Shown: positions 41,037-49,325, numbered from the stretch's first letter. The stretch is DNA of 64,000 nucleotides from Thermococcus sp. AM4 (GCF_000151205.2 NC_016051.1:372001-436000); one strand, 5' to 3'. Made by a program: numbers and translations. Notes: a model not told the origin generated them from the sequence alone.

Positions 41037-41720
41037 TTACTCCCTCCAAACCTCGAGAACCATGAAGCGCCTCACGAGCGGGTTTGGATACAGCTCCCAG
41101 CCGATTCCCTCTGTTTCCGCCTCAATTTCCCCGAAGAGACCGCCCTCGCGCGGGTCGAGGCTTTCCCCGTAGATTTTTCCGGGCCTTATCTCGACCTTCA
41201 TGTAGCGCGGGAGGCCGACGATGGCTTTTCCCTCTTTCCTCGCGTACCCGATGGCCCACTTCGCCGTGTACAGGCCAGCGTAGATTTCCGCTATCCTGAC
41301 CGGGACGCTCGACTTGCCGATGGCGATTATCTCTATCCCGGTCTCCTCCCAGAACTTCTTGGCTAAGGGCTGGAGGTCCTTCGCGAGGTCCTTCCACACC
41401 TCCTTCCCGCGGTCGGTTATCGTTAGGGCGTCAATCGTCGGCTCGTCGAGCTTTCTCACCTCTATCCCGCCGATTGTCGAGTCGAGGTGGATAACGTCGG
41501 GCTTAACTTCCCTCGCGAGCTCGACCGCGAGCAACGCCTCGTCCCTTATTGCCTGCCTTCCGCTCATGTCATAGTTGAATGGGTCCGCGTACTTCACCCT
41601 GCTGAGCGTCGCGGTTTTATACGGCTTCTCAACCAGCACTGCAGCAGTTGCAATGAGCCCTATCGGCTCGTAGTCCTCGGTTAGTAGGGCCCCACCCGTG
41701 TCGGCTGAGACGATCCTCAT
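41037..41720 (-). CDS. DUF4152 family protein
   Basis: 227 residues from MRIVSADTGGALLTED, with GGGGGTGAACTC upstream. The N-terminal SADTGGALLTEDYEPIG and internal HLDSTIGGIEVRKLDEPTID fit the archaeal family DUF4152 known from a Pyrococcus structure, RNase-H-like in shape; function unknown. The conserved Asp residues near the N-terminus and in LDST could bind metal. Convergent with iorA, with five bases between the stops. Confidence 0.78.
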   Translation of the reverse strand: MRIVSADTGGALLTEDYEPIGLIATAAVLVEKPYKTATLSRVKYADPFNYDMSGRQAIRDEALLAVELAREVKPDVIHLDSTIGGIEVRKLDEPTIDALTITDRGKEVWKDLAKDLQPLAKKFWEETGIEIIAIGKSSVPVRIAEIYAGLYTAKWAIGYARKEGKAIVGLPRYMKVEIRPGKIYGESLDPREGGLFGEIEAETEGIGWELYPNPLVRRFMVLEVWRE

Positions 41721-41787
41721 GAGTTCACCCCCGGTAACGACCAATTACCTATGATCCTCTTCACCCTATGAAATGATGTGATGGGGT

Positions 41788-42231
41788 ATGGATGGATCAG
41801 CTTATGAAATTTTGGGGCATTACCTGGACAGCCTGTCGGGCTCGATATACCTGGGGTCGGCCAAGGGGTTCGTGTTCGTTGAGCATGATGAAAAGGTGTA
41901 CGTTATAAGTCCCGTTGAGTGCACGGAGTACGTGTCGATATTCTACTCCGACGGTTTCCTTGAGATCTACACGATCTGGGGAAGGGGAGGTGAGAACGGG
42001 GTCAGACTGCTCGCCGACACGAGCAGGGTTTCGGTGTTCTCCAAGGGCGACGATCTCTACATACTCATCGAACCGCACGGTTCCTACGAGATGGTCAACG
42101 GCGTCATAGGCGTCTTCCTGAGGGGAGCAAAGGACATGGAGCCGACGATCCGGAGCACGATAGACCTCGTGGATCTGAAACGAAAGGGGAAGGAGGGAGT
42201 TATAGAGGTGGTGCAGGGTCAGGGGCTTTGA
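41788..42231 (+). CDS. Hypothetical protein (147 aa)
   Basis: A mostly beta-strand pattern (GSIYLGSAKGFVFVEHDEKV, VYVISPVECTEYVSIFYSDG, LLADTSRVSVFSKGDDLYIL) with a charged C-terminus. No family recognised. The start ATG lies in a run of GATGTGATGGGGT, without a classic site. Codon choice matches the neighbours. Convergent with the next small gene, five bases apart. Confidence 0.62.
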   Translation: MDGSAYEILGHYLDSLSGSIYLGSAKGFVFVEHDEKVYVISPVECTEYVSIFYSDGFLEIYTIWGRGGENGVRLLADTSRVSVFSKGDDLYILIEPHGSYEMVNGVIGVFLRGAKDMEPTIRSTIDLVDLKRKGKEGVIEVVQGQGL

Positions 42232-42235
42232 GTCA

Positions 42236-42505
42236 TCACCGCTCAGCACTCGGCAAACTCTTCATTCCCAGCATCTCGTAGATCCTTCTTGCGACAGTAC
42301 TTATATCTTCTTCCCCTTCGATCGATTCGAGTTCCCGGCTCCCAGGGAACCTGACCCTCAGATAATCGAGGGCCTCCGCGGGGGCCATCAGCACTCCGCT
42401 TTCCCTGTACGCCCACGCGGTTAGGAGTACGTTCACGGCTTTTTTGGCCTGTCCATCCCTCAACAGCTCTTCCGCCTCATGAAGGAGCTCTTCGAAAACT
42501 CCCAC
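42236..42505 (-). CDS. Hypothetical helical protein (89 aa)
   Basis: GTG 42505 has GGGTGA five bases upstream (MGVFEELLHEAEELLRDG). A longer frame to ATG 42538 would start on the TATA itself and is rejected. The product is TPR-like in helical pattern (EELLHEAEELLRDGQAKKAV, LLTAWAYRESG). No family recognised. Divergent from the AI-2E type transporter gene with a shared symmetrical TATA. Confidence 0.62.
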   Translation of the reverse strand: MGVFEELLHEAEELLRDGQAKKAVNVLLTAWAYRESGVLMAPAEALDYLRVRFPGSRELESIEGEEDISTVARRIYEMLGMKSLPSAER

Positions 42506-42537
42506 GTTCCTCACCCGGTCAGGGTTCCATGTCAACA

Positions 42538-42544
42538 TTTATAA
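42538..42544. promoter_or_regulatory. Shared TATA for divergent genes 42505(-) and 42570(+)
   Basis: TTTATAA reads TTATAAA on the other strand. Starts near 42567 and 42515 fit both start codons (leaders about 3 and 10 bases), so one element may serve both. Confidence 0.45.
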
Positions 42545-42569
42545 CCGATTGGGTGTATATCCGGAAAGT

Positions 42570-43577
42570 ATGAGGGGAAGGGCCGAGATCGCCGTCTGGA
42601 CGGTCGTGAGTCTGGTAATCCTTTACCTTTCCTGGAGAACGGTTAGACCTCTCGTTACACCCCTATTCTTCGGGGTTCTGCTGGCTTACATAGTCTACCC
42701 CCTCCACATGCGCCTCAGGAGAAGGTTTTCTGCCCACGAATCTGCTCTAGTACTGACCGCGATCATGATCGGACTCGGCACGGCCCTCCTCGTGTTCTTC
42801 ACGCTGATCTCGATAAAGCTCGTCAACAGGTTCTACATGAACGTGAAGGACGTTTTGGTCTGGCTGTCCTCGCTCCAGTTCTCCGGGACGCTCCAGACTT
42901 TCTTCGAACAGGTGCAGTCCCAGATAGTCCCCAAGCTCACGGACTACGTCTCCTCCTTCACCTTCTCCGTTCCCAAGTACCTCCTCCAGCTCGTCGTCTT
43001 CCTCTTCGCCTTCTACTACGCCCTCGTCTACGGTGAGAAGCTGAGGGGGTTCATCCTCTCCCTCGTCCCTGGAAACCAGGCCCCCTTCATGGTTGAGATC
43101 CTCGACAGAACGGACAAGACCCTCGACGCGCTGGTCAGGGCGTGGCTCCTCCTGAACGTCGCCAAGGGCTTTCTGATGACCATCGGCTACGTTATCTTTG
43201 GCGTGGGGGATGTATACACTGCGATGATAGCAGGTTTCCTGACGTTCCTCTTCAGCTTCGTGCCCCTCCTCGAGGGATGGATGCTCTGGGTCGCGGGCGC
43301 GGTGTACCTTTACATGAGGGGGTCCCTGCTTGGGGCGATTGGGATCTCCGTTTACGGTGCGGTTCTGGTTTCCCCACTGCCGGATTACACGATAAGGCCT
43401 ATGCTCGTTGCCAAAGACGCGGAACTGGACGAAACGCTCGTTTTCATAGGCATGCTCGGCGGAACGTGGGCCTTTGGGCTGAAGGGCCTTCTGCTGGGCC
43501 CGGTGATACTGAGCATTGCCCTCGTTCTGCTGAAGGAGTGGAAGAAGAGAAACTCAGAGGGAGGAGCAGCGGATTAG
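42570..43577 (+). CDS. AI-2E family (PerM-like) membrane transporter
   Basis: 335 residues from MRGRAEIAVW. Pattern of the AI-2E/PerM family: two N-terminal TM pairs, a coiled amphipathic middle (VNRFYMNVKDVLVWLSSLQ, FEQVQSQIVPKLTDYVSSF), then five TM segments with the family's DYTIRPML motif and ELDETLVFIGMLGGTWAFG. Some members export autoinducer-2, others are Na+/H+ antiporters; the substrate here is unknown. An ATG seven codons earlier lies upstream of the predicted transcription start. The 3' end overlaps pncA by 24 bases. Confidence 0.86.
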   Translation: MRGRAEIAVWTVVSLVILYLSWRTVRPLVTPLFFGVLLAYIVYPLHMRLRRRFSAHESALVLTAIMIGLGTALLVFFTLISIKLVNRFYMNVKDVLVWLSSLQFSGTLQTFFEQVQSQIVPKLTDYVSSFTFSVPKYLLQLVVFLFAFYYALVYGEKLRGFILSLVPGNQAPFMVEILDRTDKTLDALVRAWLLLNVAKGFLMTIGYVIFGVGDVYTAMIAGFLTFLFSFVPLLEGWMLWVAGAVYLYMRGSLLGAIGISVYGAVLVSPLPDYTIRPMLVAKDAELDETLVFIGMLGGTWAFGLKGLLLGPVILSIALVLLKEWKKRNSEGGAAD

Positions 43578-44105
43578 CTTCACTCCCGCGCGCTGGAGCT
43601 CTTCGAGCGCTTTTCTCTCGTCCTCGGGGTTGATGCCCTTGACGGCGTCGGTTAGGAGGTAAGTTTCAAAGCCGTGTTTTACAGCATCTAAAGCCGTCGC
43701 CTTCACGCAGTACTCCGTGGCAACCCCGCAGACGTAGACACGCTTAACACCCTTCTCCCTGAGTACCTCCGCTAGGTTCGTCCCCTCGAAGCCGGAATAC
43801 GCCTCCTTGTCGGGTTCCGTTGCCTTCGAGATTATGATCGCGTCCTCTGGCAGCTCCACAACGAACTCCGCGCCGGGCGTGTTCTGAACGCAGTGTCTCG
43901 GCCAGGGGCCGCCCCGTTCTCTGAAACTGATGTGATCCGGTGGATGCCAGTCCCTGGTGGCGACTATCAGGGCTCCCCTCTCCCGGAATTTCTTCACGCA
44001 CTCGTTCACGATGGGAATTATCTCGTCTCCCCCGGGAACGGGAAGAGCTCCCCCGGGCATGAAATCCCTCTGCATGTCTACAACTATGAGGGCCTCCTCC
44101 GGCAT
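43554..44105 (-). CDS. pncA: Nicotinamidase
   Basis: 183 residues from MPEEALIVVDMQRDFM. It turns nicotinamide into nicotinate for NAD salvage. Catalytic triad visible as Asp in VVDMQRDF, Lys in IISKATEPDK and Cys in VCGVATEYCVKATALDA; metal ligands in RDWHPPDHISF. Length and sequence agree with the Pyrococcus enzyme. GGTGGTGCCC precedes the chosen ATG; the ATG three codons earlier lacks a site. The 3' end overlaps the transporter gene. Confidence 0.93.
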   Translation of the reverse strand: MPEEALIVVDMQRDFMPGGALPVPGGDEIIPIVNECVKKFRERGALIVATRDWHPPDHISFRERGGPWPRHCVQNTPGAEFVVELPEDAIIISKATEPDKEAYSGFEGTNLAEVLREKGVKRVYVCGVATEYCVKATALDAVKHGFETYLLTDAVKGINPEDERKALEELQRAGVKLIRCSSL

Positions 44106-44140
44106 GGGCACCACCGATTGAGTTATCGATTTCCGGCTAA

Positions 44141-45469
44141 TTAACCGTTTCCTCCTGCACTTATTTTCAATCCCTGGCCAACTATCACCAGCGAGTTTTT
44201 GTGGTGCAGGAGGTTGGCCTTAACCACCAGACTCATCGAACTCACCGAGCCCTCAACTGGTAGTTCACGGGCCTTCGGGCTGAACGGAAACAGCCCCAAC
44301 AAGTTCAAAACCGCAACAAAATCCCTATCCAAAGAAAACCCACAAACAGGACACTCGAAAACCCTCTGACGCAGAGCGTCGTCATCAGGCTTAATCTTAA
44401 ACGCACCACAGTGCGGACAAACCTGAGAAGAATAAGAGGGATTCACGAAAACCACAGAAACACCATATTCAATCGCCTTTTCAAGGACAAACCGCTGAAA
44501 CCCGTTCATACCAATATTGTGGAGAGTATCCCTCAGCCTTCTCTCGTTCTTCCTTCTCCTTTTAGTTACCCGCTGGTTGAAGTTCTTGGGAACGGCCTCA
44601 AGGACAATCGTAGCGTTCAACTCCTTGGCAAGTTCAACGAGTCTCTTCGCCAACTTCCTCTGCAAGTCAATTCTCTTATTCATTTTTCTCCGTCCAAACT
44701 TCCTGAGGAGTTCCTTCCCCTTTCTTGAAGATGGTTTCCTCTTCCAGCCGACCAGATGCGATTCCTGAATCCTCTTCCTCACGTTAGAATAGAACCTCGT
44801 CAATCTCCCTAATTCAGTCCGAACCTGAATCAAGAATTCGTGCGTGCCGAAGGAAACGTTATCAGCGTTGTAATCCACGCCGAGAAAGTTCCCACTCAAG
44901 CCTTTTTCATCAAACTCTTTCTCGAAGACGAAATACGCAAGAACCTTCCTCTCTTTCTCGATAATACGGAGTTTCACGCCAGCCTTGACCTTCCATCTAT
45001 CGTTGAGATATTTAAAAAAGAGTTTGTGCGGTTTTAGTGGGAGTTTTATTCGTCCCAGTTTGGTAGTCAAGCCAATTACAAGAATTTTTCTTCCGCCTTT
45101 AAGCGTGTTAAATTTTGGGAATCGTTTGTAGTCCCATAGAACATCGTCCAGCCAGATGGAGACTTTTCTTACCTCAGGTTTTCCAGTTCTGGCTCTTCTC
45201 TTCTTTTTCAACTCAAGAAAACTCTTCGCCCTCGTTACGGCATCCTGACAAACCGTGTAGTAATAGTGAGTTGGCAAGTCGTGCTCTTCCTTGAGTTTCG
45301 CATAAAAGAGTTTCCTGAGTTTCAAGTGGCTCTTTATCCTGTTCTCGACGGCATATTCAGTTAGAAACTCAAGAATTTCTGAGTATTTGTCATACACTTC
45401 TTTTATCGCTCTGAACTTTCTCCTCGTGAGTGGGTAACTTTCAAGGACTACTGTTCTGGTCAATTTCAA
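44141..45469 (-). CDS. tnpB: TnpB RNA-guided nuclease, IS200/IS605-type, without TnpA
   Basis: 442 residues. The RuvC residues are all present: Asp in FLGVDYNADNVSFG, Glu in IVLEAVPKNFN and Asp in SLDRDFVAVLNLLG. A four-Cys zinc finger (CPHCGAFKIKP, ECPVCG) lies between the last two. TnpB is the transposon-encoded nuclease guided by an RNA from the element's right end. It begins with TTG behind GGAGGTTGAG. No TnpA transposase is adjacent, so the element is non-autonomous. Hairpins lie at both ends (44176-44219 inside the 3' coding end; 45480-45505 upstream). Not visibly disrupted. Confidence 0.9.
   Translation of the reverse strand: MKLTRTVVLESYPLTRRKFRAIKEVYDKYSEILEFLTEYAVENRIKSHLKLRKLFYAKLKEEHDLPTHYYYTVCQDAVTRAKSFLELKKKRRARTGKPEVRKVSIWLDDVLWDYKRFPKFNTLKGGRKILVIGLTTKLGRIKLPLKPHKLFFKYLNDRWKVKAGVKLRIIEKERKVLAYFVFEKEFDEKGLSGNFLGVDYNADNVSFGTHEFLIQVRTELGRLTRFYSNVRKRIQESHLVGWKRKPSSRKGKELLRKFGRRKMNKRIDLQRKLAKRLVELAKELNATIVLEAVPKNFNQRVTKRRRKNERRLRDTLHNIGMNGFQRFVLEKAIEYGVSVVFVNPSYSSQVCPHCGAFKIKPDDDALRQRVFECPVCGFSLDRDFVAVLNLLGLFPFSPKARELPVEGSVSSMSLVVKANLLHHKNSLVIVGQGLKISAGGNG
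44176..44219 (-). ncRNA. Candidate omega-RNA stem in the 3' end of the lone tnpB
   Basis: GGCCAAC at 44176-44182 pairs with GTTGGCC at 44213-44219, and inside it CACCA at 44186-44190 pairs with TGGTG at 44202-44206. A nested hairpin in the last codons of tnpB is where guide RNAs of IS605 elements are encoded. The guide would be the sequence downstream, toward 44110-44135. RNA boundaries cannot be fixed. Confidence 0.4.
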
Positions 45470-45479
45470 TCGTTCTCAA

Positions 45480-45505
45480 CCTCCGTGAGGAGTTTTTTGA
45501 CTCCT
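45480..45505. repeat. Hairpins at the presumed left end of the lone tnpB element
   Basis: CTCC-GTGA-GGAG is followed by GGAGT-TTTTTG-ACTCC, two overlapping hairpins sharing the central GGAG arm. IS200/IS605 left ends carry such subterminal palindromes. The exact element end, somewhere before 45540, is not visible. Confidence 0.4.
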
Positions 45506-45540
45506 TAACCCTTTTGAAAGTCTAGCCCTTTGGGATGGGA

Positions 45541-45942
45541 TCAGTCCAGCTCAAGCCTATCCCTAAAGCGGGACATGTCGAGGCCCTTCTCAACGCCGAA
45601 GAGGTAGAGAACCAGTCTCCGATCGAGGTTGCCGTACCTTCTTGAGAACTCCTCGAGTTCATCTAAAACCTCTGATTCATCGAGGCCCAACTGAGAGGCC
45701 ACAAAGGACAGCATCTCCCTGAAAAGATCTTCCTCCCCTTCCTTCCGCGCCAGCGCCTCGATGTTTATCCTCAGGAGGTCTCCTTCCTCGATGAGAAGGC
45801 CTTCCTCTATCCACTTTGAGATGGCTTCCTTGGCCTCGCCAACACCCATGAGCCTGAGTTTGAACGTAAGCAGTCCGACGAGCTCGCTCCTCGAGAGCTC
45901 TCCGCTTCCCTTAACCTTGAGCACGCTCTCTAAGGGGTGCAC
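45541..45942 (-). CDS. DUF2240 family protein
   Basis: 133 residues from GTG 45942 (MHPLESVLKVKG), which has GGGTGGTTCC ahead. Helical, acidic; LSRSELVGLLTFKLRLMG and EAISKWIEEGLLIEEGD look like a winged helix, followed by a second helical region. It resembles the archaeal DUF2240 family, function unknown. Codon use is that of the host, so the nearby TnpB element did not carry it. Adjacent to tRNA-Thr on the same strand. Confidence 0.7.
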   Translation of the reverse strand: MHPLESVLKVKGSGELSRSELVGLLTFKLRLMGVGEAKEAISKWIEEGLLIEEGDLLRINIEALARKEGEEDLFREMLSFVASQLGLDESEVLDELEEFSRRYGNLDRRLVLYLFGVEKGLDMSRFRDRLELD

Positions 45943-45985
45943 GGAACCACCCAAAGTTTTTCGCAAAAGGGGTATAAAAACGTGG

Positions 45986-46062
45986 TGGAGCCGGGACCGG
46001 GATTTGAACCCGGGACCTGGGGATTACGAGTCCCCCGCCCTGCCGAGCTAGGCTACCCCGGC
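45986..46062 (-). tRNA. tRNA-Thr (CGT anticodon), CCA encoded
   Basis: On the minus strand: acceptor GCCGGGG with TCCCGGC (one G:T pair), anticodon arm GGGGA-CTCGTAA-TCCCC giving anticodon CGT, T arm CCGGG-TTCAAAT-CCCGG, discriminator T and encoded CCA. It decodes ACG. No intron. The TATA at 46087-46095 sits at the right distance. Confidence 0.95.
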
Positions 46063-46086
46063 ACCGGAGGAGAGAAAGTAGGGGAG

Positions 46087-46095
46087 GTTTATAAG
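46087..46095 (-). promoter_or_regulatory. TATA box of tRNA-Thr
   Basis: CTTATAAAC on the minus strand, predicting transcription from about 46065, just before the mature 5' end at 46062. Confidence 0.5.
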
Positions 46096-46102
46096 TTTTC
46101 CG

Positions 46103-46900
46103 CTACGGCTTGGGCATCGTTATGGCCAGTATGAGGAGGAAGCCGCCGGCGAGGAAGCCGAGCATCGTGACGTGCTTGATTATTGAGACGTTGACGCTCC
46201 TGAACGTCGATGGGACCCGGATTTTCTTGCCCTCAACCAGCCTGCCCACGATCACGGCCAGTACGATTCCGGAGAGGGCGTCGTAGATCCAGTGGTGACC
46301 GAGCAGGAGGGTTGCGAAGGGGACGAGGGAGTTGAGGGCTATGATGAGCTTGGCCGTGAGCTCCCGCCTGTACTTCCACAGGATGATTATGTTAAACGCC
46401 GCAACGGTGTTGTGAAGGGAGGGAAGGACGAACTCCTGTTGAGTTAGGTAAGTTCTGTCCGGGTAGAACCCGGGCAGATTGTAGACGTAGTGAGGTGCGT
46501 AAACGTGGACGAGGGTGTAGATGGCCCCGCAGATTGAATATATCACGAGGTAGCCGAGGGCCAGCTCATCCGCCTTCTGGAGATCCCGCTTGTATATCAG
46601 GACGAAGAAGACCGTCAGCGCTATCGAGCCAGAGAACCCGATGTAGTAGATGGCCTTCATTAGGAAGTAAATCGGAAGAAAATCCTTCGTGAGATCAAGG
46701 GTTGTGACAACGAACTTATACGACGTGAAGGGGAGCTTGAGGAGGAGGTACGTAACGTCCCTGCTGTGGGATTTAATGTGGTCGTAGAGAACCGTAAACC
46801 CGATCCACCCGAAGTACAGCACGAGAAACGTGTTGAGTCTTATGAGCACCTCGTGATCGTTGAGGGACTCCATGAGGTTCTCGGCAAAACGTCTTTTCAT
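46103..46900 (-). CDS. PAP2-family membrane phosphatase/phosphotransferase
   Basis: 265 residues with six or more TM segments. PAP2 motifs are FVLPSLHNTVAAFN and LLGHHWIYDALSGIVLA, giving the catalytic histidines and Asp on the outer side. The spacing resembles the inositolphosphotransferase (Aur1-like) branch, so it could act on polyprenyl or inositol phospholipids; the substrate is inferred only at class level. GGGGGAGTCCG precedes the ATG. Confidence 0.85.
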   Translation of the reverse strand: MKRRFAENLMESLNDHEVLIRLNTFLVLYFGWIGFTVLYDHIKSHSRDVTYLLLKLPFTSYKFVVTTLDLTKDFLPIYFLMKAIYYIGFSGSIALTVFFVLIYKRDLQKADELALGYLVIYSICGAIYTLVHVYAPHYVYNLPGFYPDRTYLTQQEFVLPSLHNTVAAFNIIILWKYRRELTAKLIIALNSLVPFATLLLGHHWIYDALSGIVLAVIVGRLVEGKKIRVPSTFRSVNVSIIKHVTMLGFLAGGFLLILAITMPKP

Positions 46901-47025
46901 CGGACTCCCCCACCGGCTATGAGTAATGGGATACCCTATTTAAACTTTTCACTTTTTCCGTCATCGGAGTTGAAATAAAGCCAAAGGTTTTTCTGGTCAA
47001 CGGTCAATCTCCACCGGTGAGCTGG

Positions 47026-47478
47026 ATGAGAGTTGAGGTTCCGGGCCACGGACGGATCGAATTCAACGCCGTGCTTTTCGACCTGAACGGCACGCTGGGG
47101 GTCGAGGGAAGGGTTCCTGATGATGTTAAGGAACTCCTTGAAAAGCTCGCCGGCCGCTGTACCGTTGTCGTTCTGAGCGCGGACACGTTTGGAACGCTTG
47201 AGGAAGAGCTCAAAGGCCTGCCCGTTAGGATCGAGAGGGTCTCAAGCGGTGCCGAAAAGGCCGAGATTGCCGAGGGTTACGCTCCTTACGTCGCGGTGGG
47301 TAATGGAAACAACGACGTTGCCATGCTTGAGAAGGCGGAGCTGGCCTTCTGCGTGATCGGACGGGAAGGGGCGACGGTTGATGCGCTCCTCGCGAGCGAT
47401 GTAATCGTCACGGACGTTAGGGACGCGATAGAGATGCTCCTCAACGAGAAGAAGCTCATAGCGACGCTGAGGAGGTAG
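47026..47478 (+). CDS. HAD-superfamily hydrolase, small (P-type ATPase P-domain-like)
   Basis: 150 residues from MRVEVPGHGRIEF, with GGTGAGCTGG ahead. HAD motif I is VLFDLNGTLG (nucleophile Asp, although the second Asp of DxDxT is Asn), motif II VVVLSADTFG, motif III Lys in GAEKAEIAE, motif IV GNGNNDVAMLEKA. No cap domain. DxNGT recalls small archaeal HAD proteins resembling the P-domain of P-type ATPases. Substrate unknown. It precedes the YigZ gene by two bases. Confidence 0.85.
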   Translation: MRVEVPGHGRIEFNAVLFDLNGTLGVEGRVPDDVKELLEKLAGRCTVVVLSADTFGTLEEELKGLPVRIERVSSGAEKAEIAEGYAPYVAVGNGNNDVAMLEKAELAFCVIGREGATVDALLASDVIVTDVRDAIEMLLNEKKLIATLRR

Positions 47479-47480
47479 TC

Positions 47481-48071
47481 ATGGGCTACAGAACCCTGAG
47501 GGGCGTTGGCACTGCCCGGCTCGTGATAAAGAAGTCTGTCTTCATAGGCTACGCCTCCCCTGCAAGAACGGAGGAAGAGGCAAGGGCGTTTATTGAGAAA
47601 ATTCGGGCTTACCACAGCGACGCTAACCACAACGTCTCGGCCTACGTCATAAACGACGGGCGGAACTTCGCGGTCCGCTACGATGACGACGGCGAGCCGA
47701 AGGGGAGCGCCGGAAAGCCTGTCCTGAAGGTGATTCAGAACAAAGGCCTGAGCAACGTGGTCGTCGTGGTCACGCGCTACTTCGGCGGGATAAAGCTCGG
47801 CTACGGCGGCTTGGTCAAGGCTTACAGCGAGGCCGCGAGTCTTGCTATTGAGAACGCTGGAATCGTTGAGGTCTATGAGACGGAGCGCTTTCAGGTTACA
47901 TTTCCCTACAGCCTGTTCCACACTGTTAAAGAAGCCATTGAGAAGGCAGGTGCGAGGGTCGTCGGCGAGAACTACTCCGATAACGTTACCTTTACCGTTG
48001 AGACGAGAAAAGGCGAAGCTGAAGGGCTGATGGAGCTTTTGAAGGAGAGGACGAGAGGCAGGGCTAGGTAG
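47481..48071 (+). CDS. YigZ/IMPACT family protein
   Basis: 196 residues. The UPF0029 domain is clear: SVFIGYASPARTEEEARAFI, HNVSAYVINDG, DDDGEPKGSAGKPVL and TRYFGGIKLGYGGLVKAYSE. A ferredoxin-like C-terminal domain follows. In eukaryotes IMPACT modulates translation control, and the bacterial YigZ function is unclear. Probably co-transcribed with the HAD gene, with GAGGTAGTC ahead of the ATG. Confidence 0.9.
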   Translation: MGYRTLRGVGTARLVIKKSVFIGYASPARTEEEARAFIEKIRAYHSDANHNVSAYVINDGRNFAVRYDDDGEPKGSAGKPVLKVIQNKGLSNVVVVVTRYFGGIKLGYGGLVKAYSEAASLAIENAGIVEVYETERFQVTFPYSLFHTVKEAIEKAGARVVGENYSDNVTFTVETRKGEAEGLMELLKERTRGRAR

Positions 48072-48107
48072 GAACACTCTGTTTTAATGGCATCCGGGGA
48101 AACCCTT

Positions 48108-48146
48108 AAATTTACACGGCATGTAATTTACATTGGGTGTAAATTT
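48108..48146. promoter_or_regulatory. Nested palindrome over the start of the second archaeal ATPase gene
   Basis: AAATTTACAC at 48108-48117 and GTGTAAATTT at 48137-48146 are a perfect 10-base inverted repeat; ATGTAA-T-TTACAT at 48121-48133 is a second palindrome near the same centre. A further GTGTAAAA lies just inside the gene. The repeated TGTAAA core suggests two or three copies of one operator over the transcription start. The element ends one base before the ATG. Confidence 0.62.
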
Positions 48147-48147
48147 C

Positions 48148-49296
48148 ATGGTGTGTAAAAATTTCTTCAGGACGAGGCCGGTTATGGAGGAGGAATGTCT
48201 CTGGGGAAAGGGCCATAGAAAAGCCGTTGAGGATATCCTTGGCGCAGTGTTACGGGGAAACACCGCGGTTCTCCTCGGCCCGAGGAGGGTCGGGAAAACA
48301 AGCGTGGTTAGTGTAATGGCGGAAAAACTGAGGCGAAAGAGGGGTTACCATTACGTTTATTTCAACTTTTCTCGCTTCATAGGCTCCCGGGCGATATCAA
48401 TAGCCGACATAGAACCCAAGAGGACGTCACTCAAGATGATAACGACGAGCAAAAGCTACAAAATATCATTTCGGGGGGTGAGTGTTGAGGTAAGAAAGAC
48501 CAGCATTGAGGAGTTCAGCAGGGACTTTTCAACGCTGGTCCGGGTTTTGTCCCAGAATGCCGAGTTGGGTGTTTTGATATTCGACGAAGCCCAGGTTCTG
48601 GCCAGGCTGAAGAATCTCGACTTCAGGGGGCTACTGCAGGAGATAACAGACAGTTATCCAAACATCTCTCTCGTTTTCACGGGCTCAATGCCGGGTATGC
48701 TGGTCGAGTATCTAAACCCGGGCGCCGAAAAGCCAAACTTCATGCGCTCGGCGGAAATTTTCACCCTTCCACGGTGGAGCATCGAAGAGGGAAGGGGATA
48801 TCTCCTCGAGGGCTTCAGAAGCTACGGAATAAAGGTAACGAACGAGCTGGAGCTCTCAAGAGCCGTTGAAGAGCTGGGAGGAGTTCCCGGGTTTATCTCT
48901 CACTACGGCATTACGGCGGTTAACCTCATGAGGACTGAAAAAAGCCCAGAAGAAGCCCTCCCAGTGGCCCTTGAGGAAAGCAGGAGGTATGCGCTTGAGG
49001 AGTGGAGAAAGGACATAGAGGCTTTTCTGAACGTCTACAACAGCAGGGTTTATATCGGTGTTCTCAGAGTTCTGGCCGAGGCATATCCGAGCGCCCTCCG
49101 TGGGGCGGAAATCTACAGGAGGCTTAAAATTCTGGGTTTAGCACCTACAAGGATTCAGCACATCTATAAGTACCTTGAAACTCTTGAAAAAGCCGGTTTT
49201 ATTCGCTCGTCTGAAAGGAAGTACTGGATTGAAGACCCCCTCCTTAGGGAGGTCGTCAAGAGGTTTAACATTGACCGGGTCACTCCTGCCCTTTAG
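48148..49296 (+). CDS. Archaeal ATPase-family (STAND/AAA-like) protein
   Basis: 382 residues from MVCKNFFRTRP. Walker A VLLGPRRVGKTSVVS, Walker B LGVLIFDEAQ and SLVFTGSMPGML are present, followed by a winged-helix C-terminus (RGAEIYRRLKILGLAPTRIQ, YLETLEKAGFIRSSE). Members are numerous and patchy in Thermococcales, with unknown function. A nested palindrome covers the promoter and ends next to the ATG, so expression seems tightly repressed; since the protein has a winged helix, self-repression is possible. Translation has no SD site and may be leaderless. Confidence 0.8.
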   Translation: MVCKNFFRTRPVMEEECLWGKGHRKAVEDILGAVLRGNTAVLLGPRRVGKTSVVSVMAEKLRRKRGYHYVYFNFSRFIGSRAISIADIEPKRTSLKMITTSKSYKISFRGVSVEVRKTSIEEFSRDFSTLVRVLSQNAELGVLIFDEAQVLARLKNLDFRGLLQEITDSYPNISLVFTGSMPGMLVEYLNPGAEKPNFMRSAEIFTLPRWSIEEGRGYLLEGFRSYGIKVTNELELSRAVEELGGVPGFISHYGITAVNLMRTEKSPEEALPVALEESRRYALEEWRKDIEAFLNVYNSRVYIGVLRVLAEAYPSALRGAEIYRRLKILGLAPTRIQHIYKYLETLEKAGFIRSSERKYWIEDPLLREVVKRFNIDRVTPAL

Positions 49297-49325
49297 AACT
49301 TTTCCCGGAGAAATAAAGGAAAACA

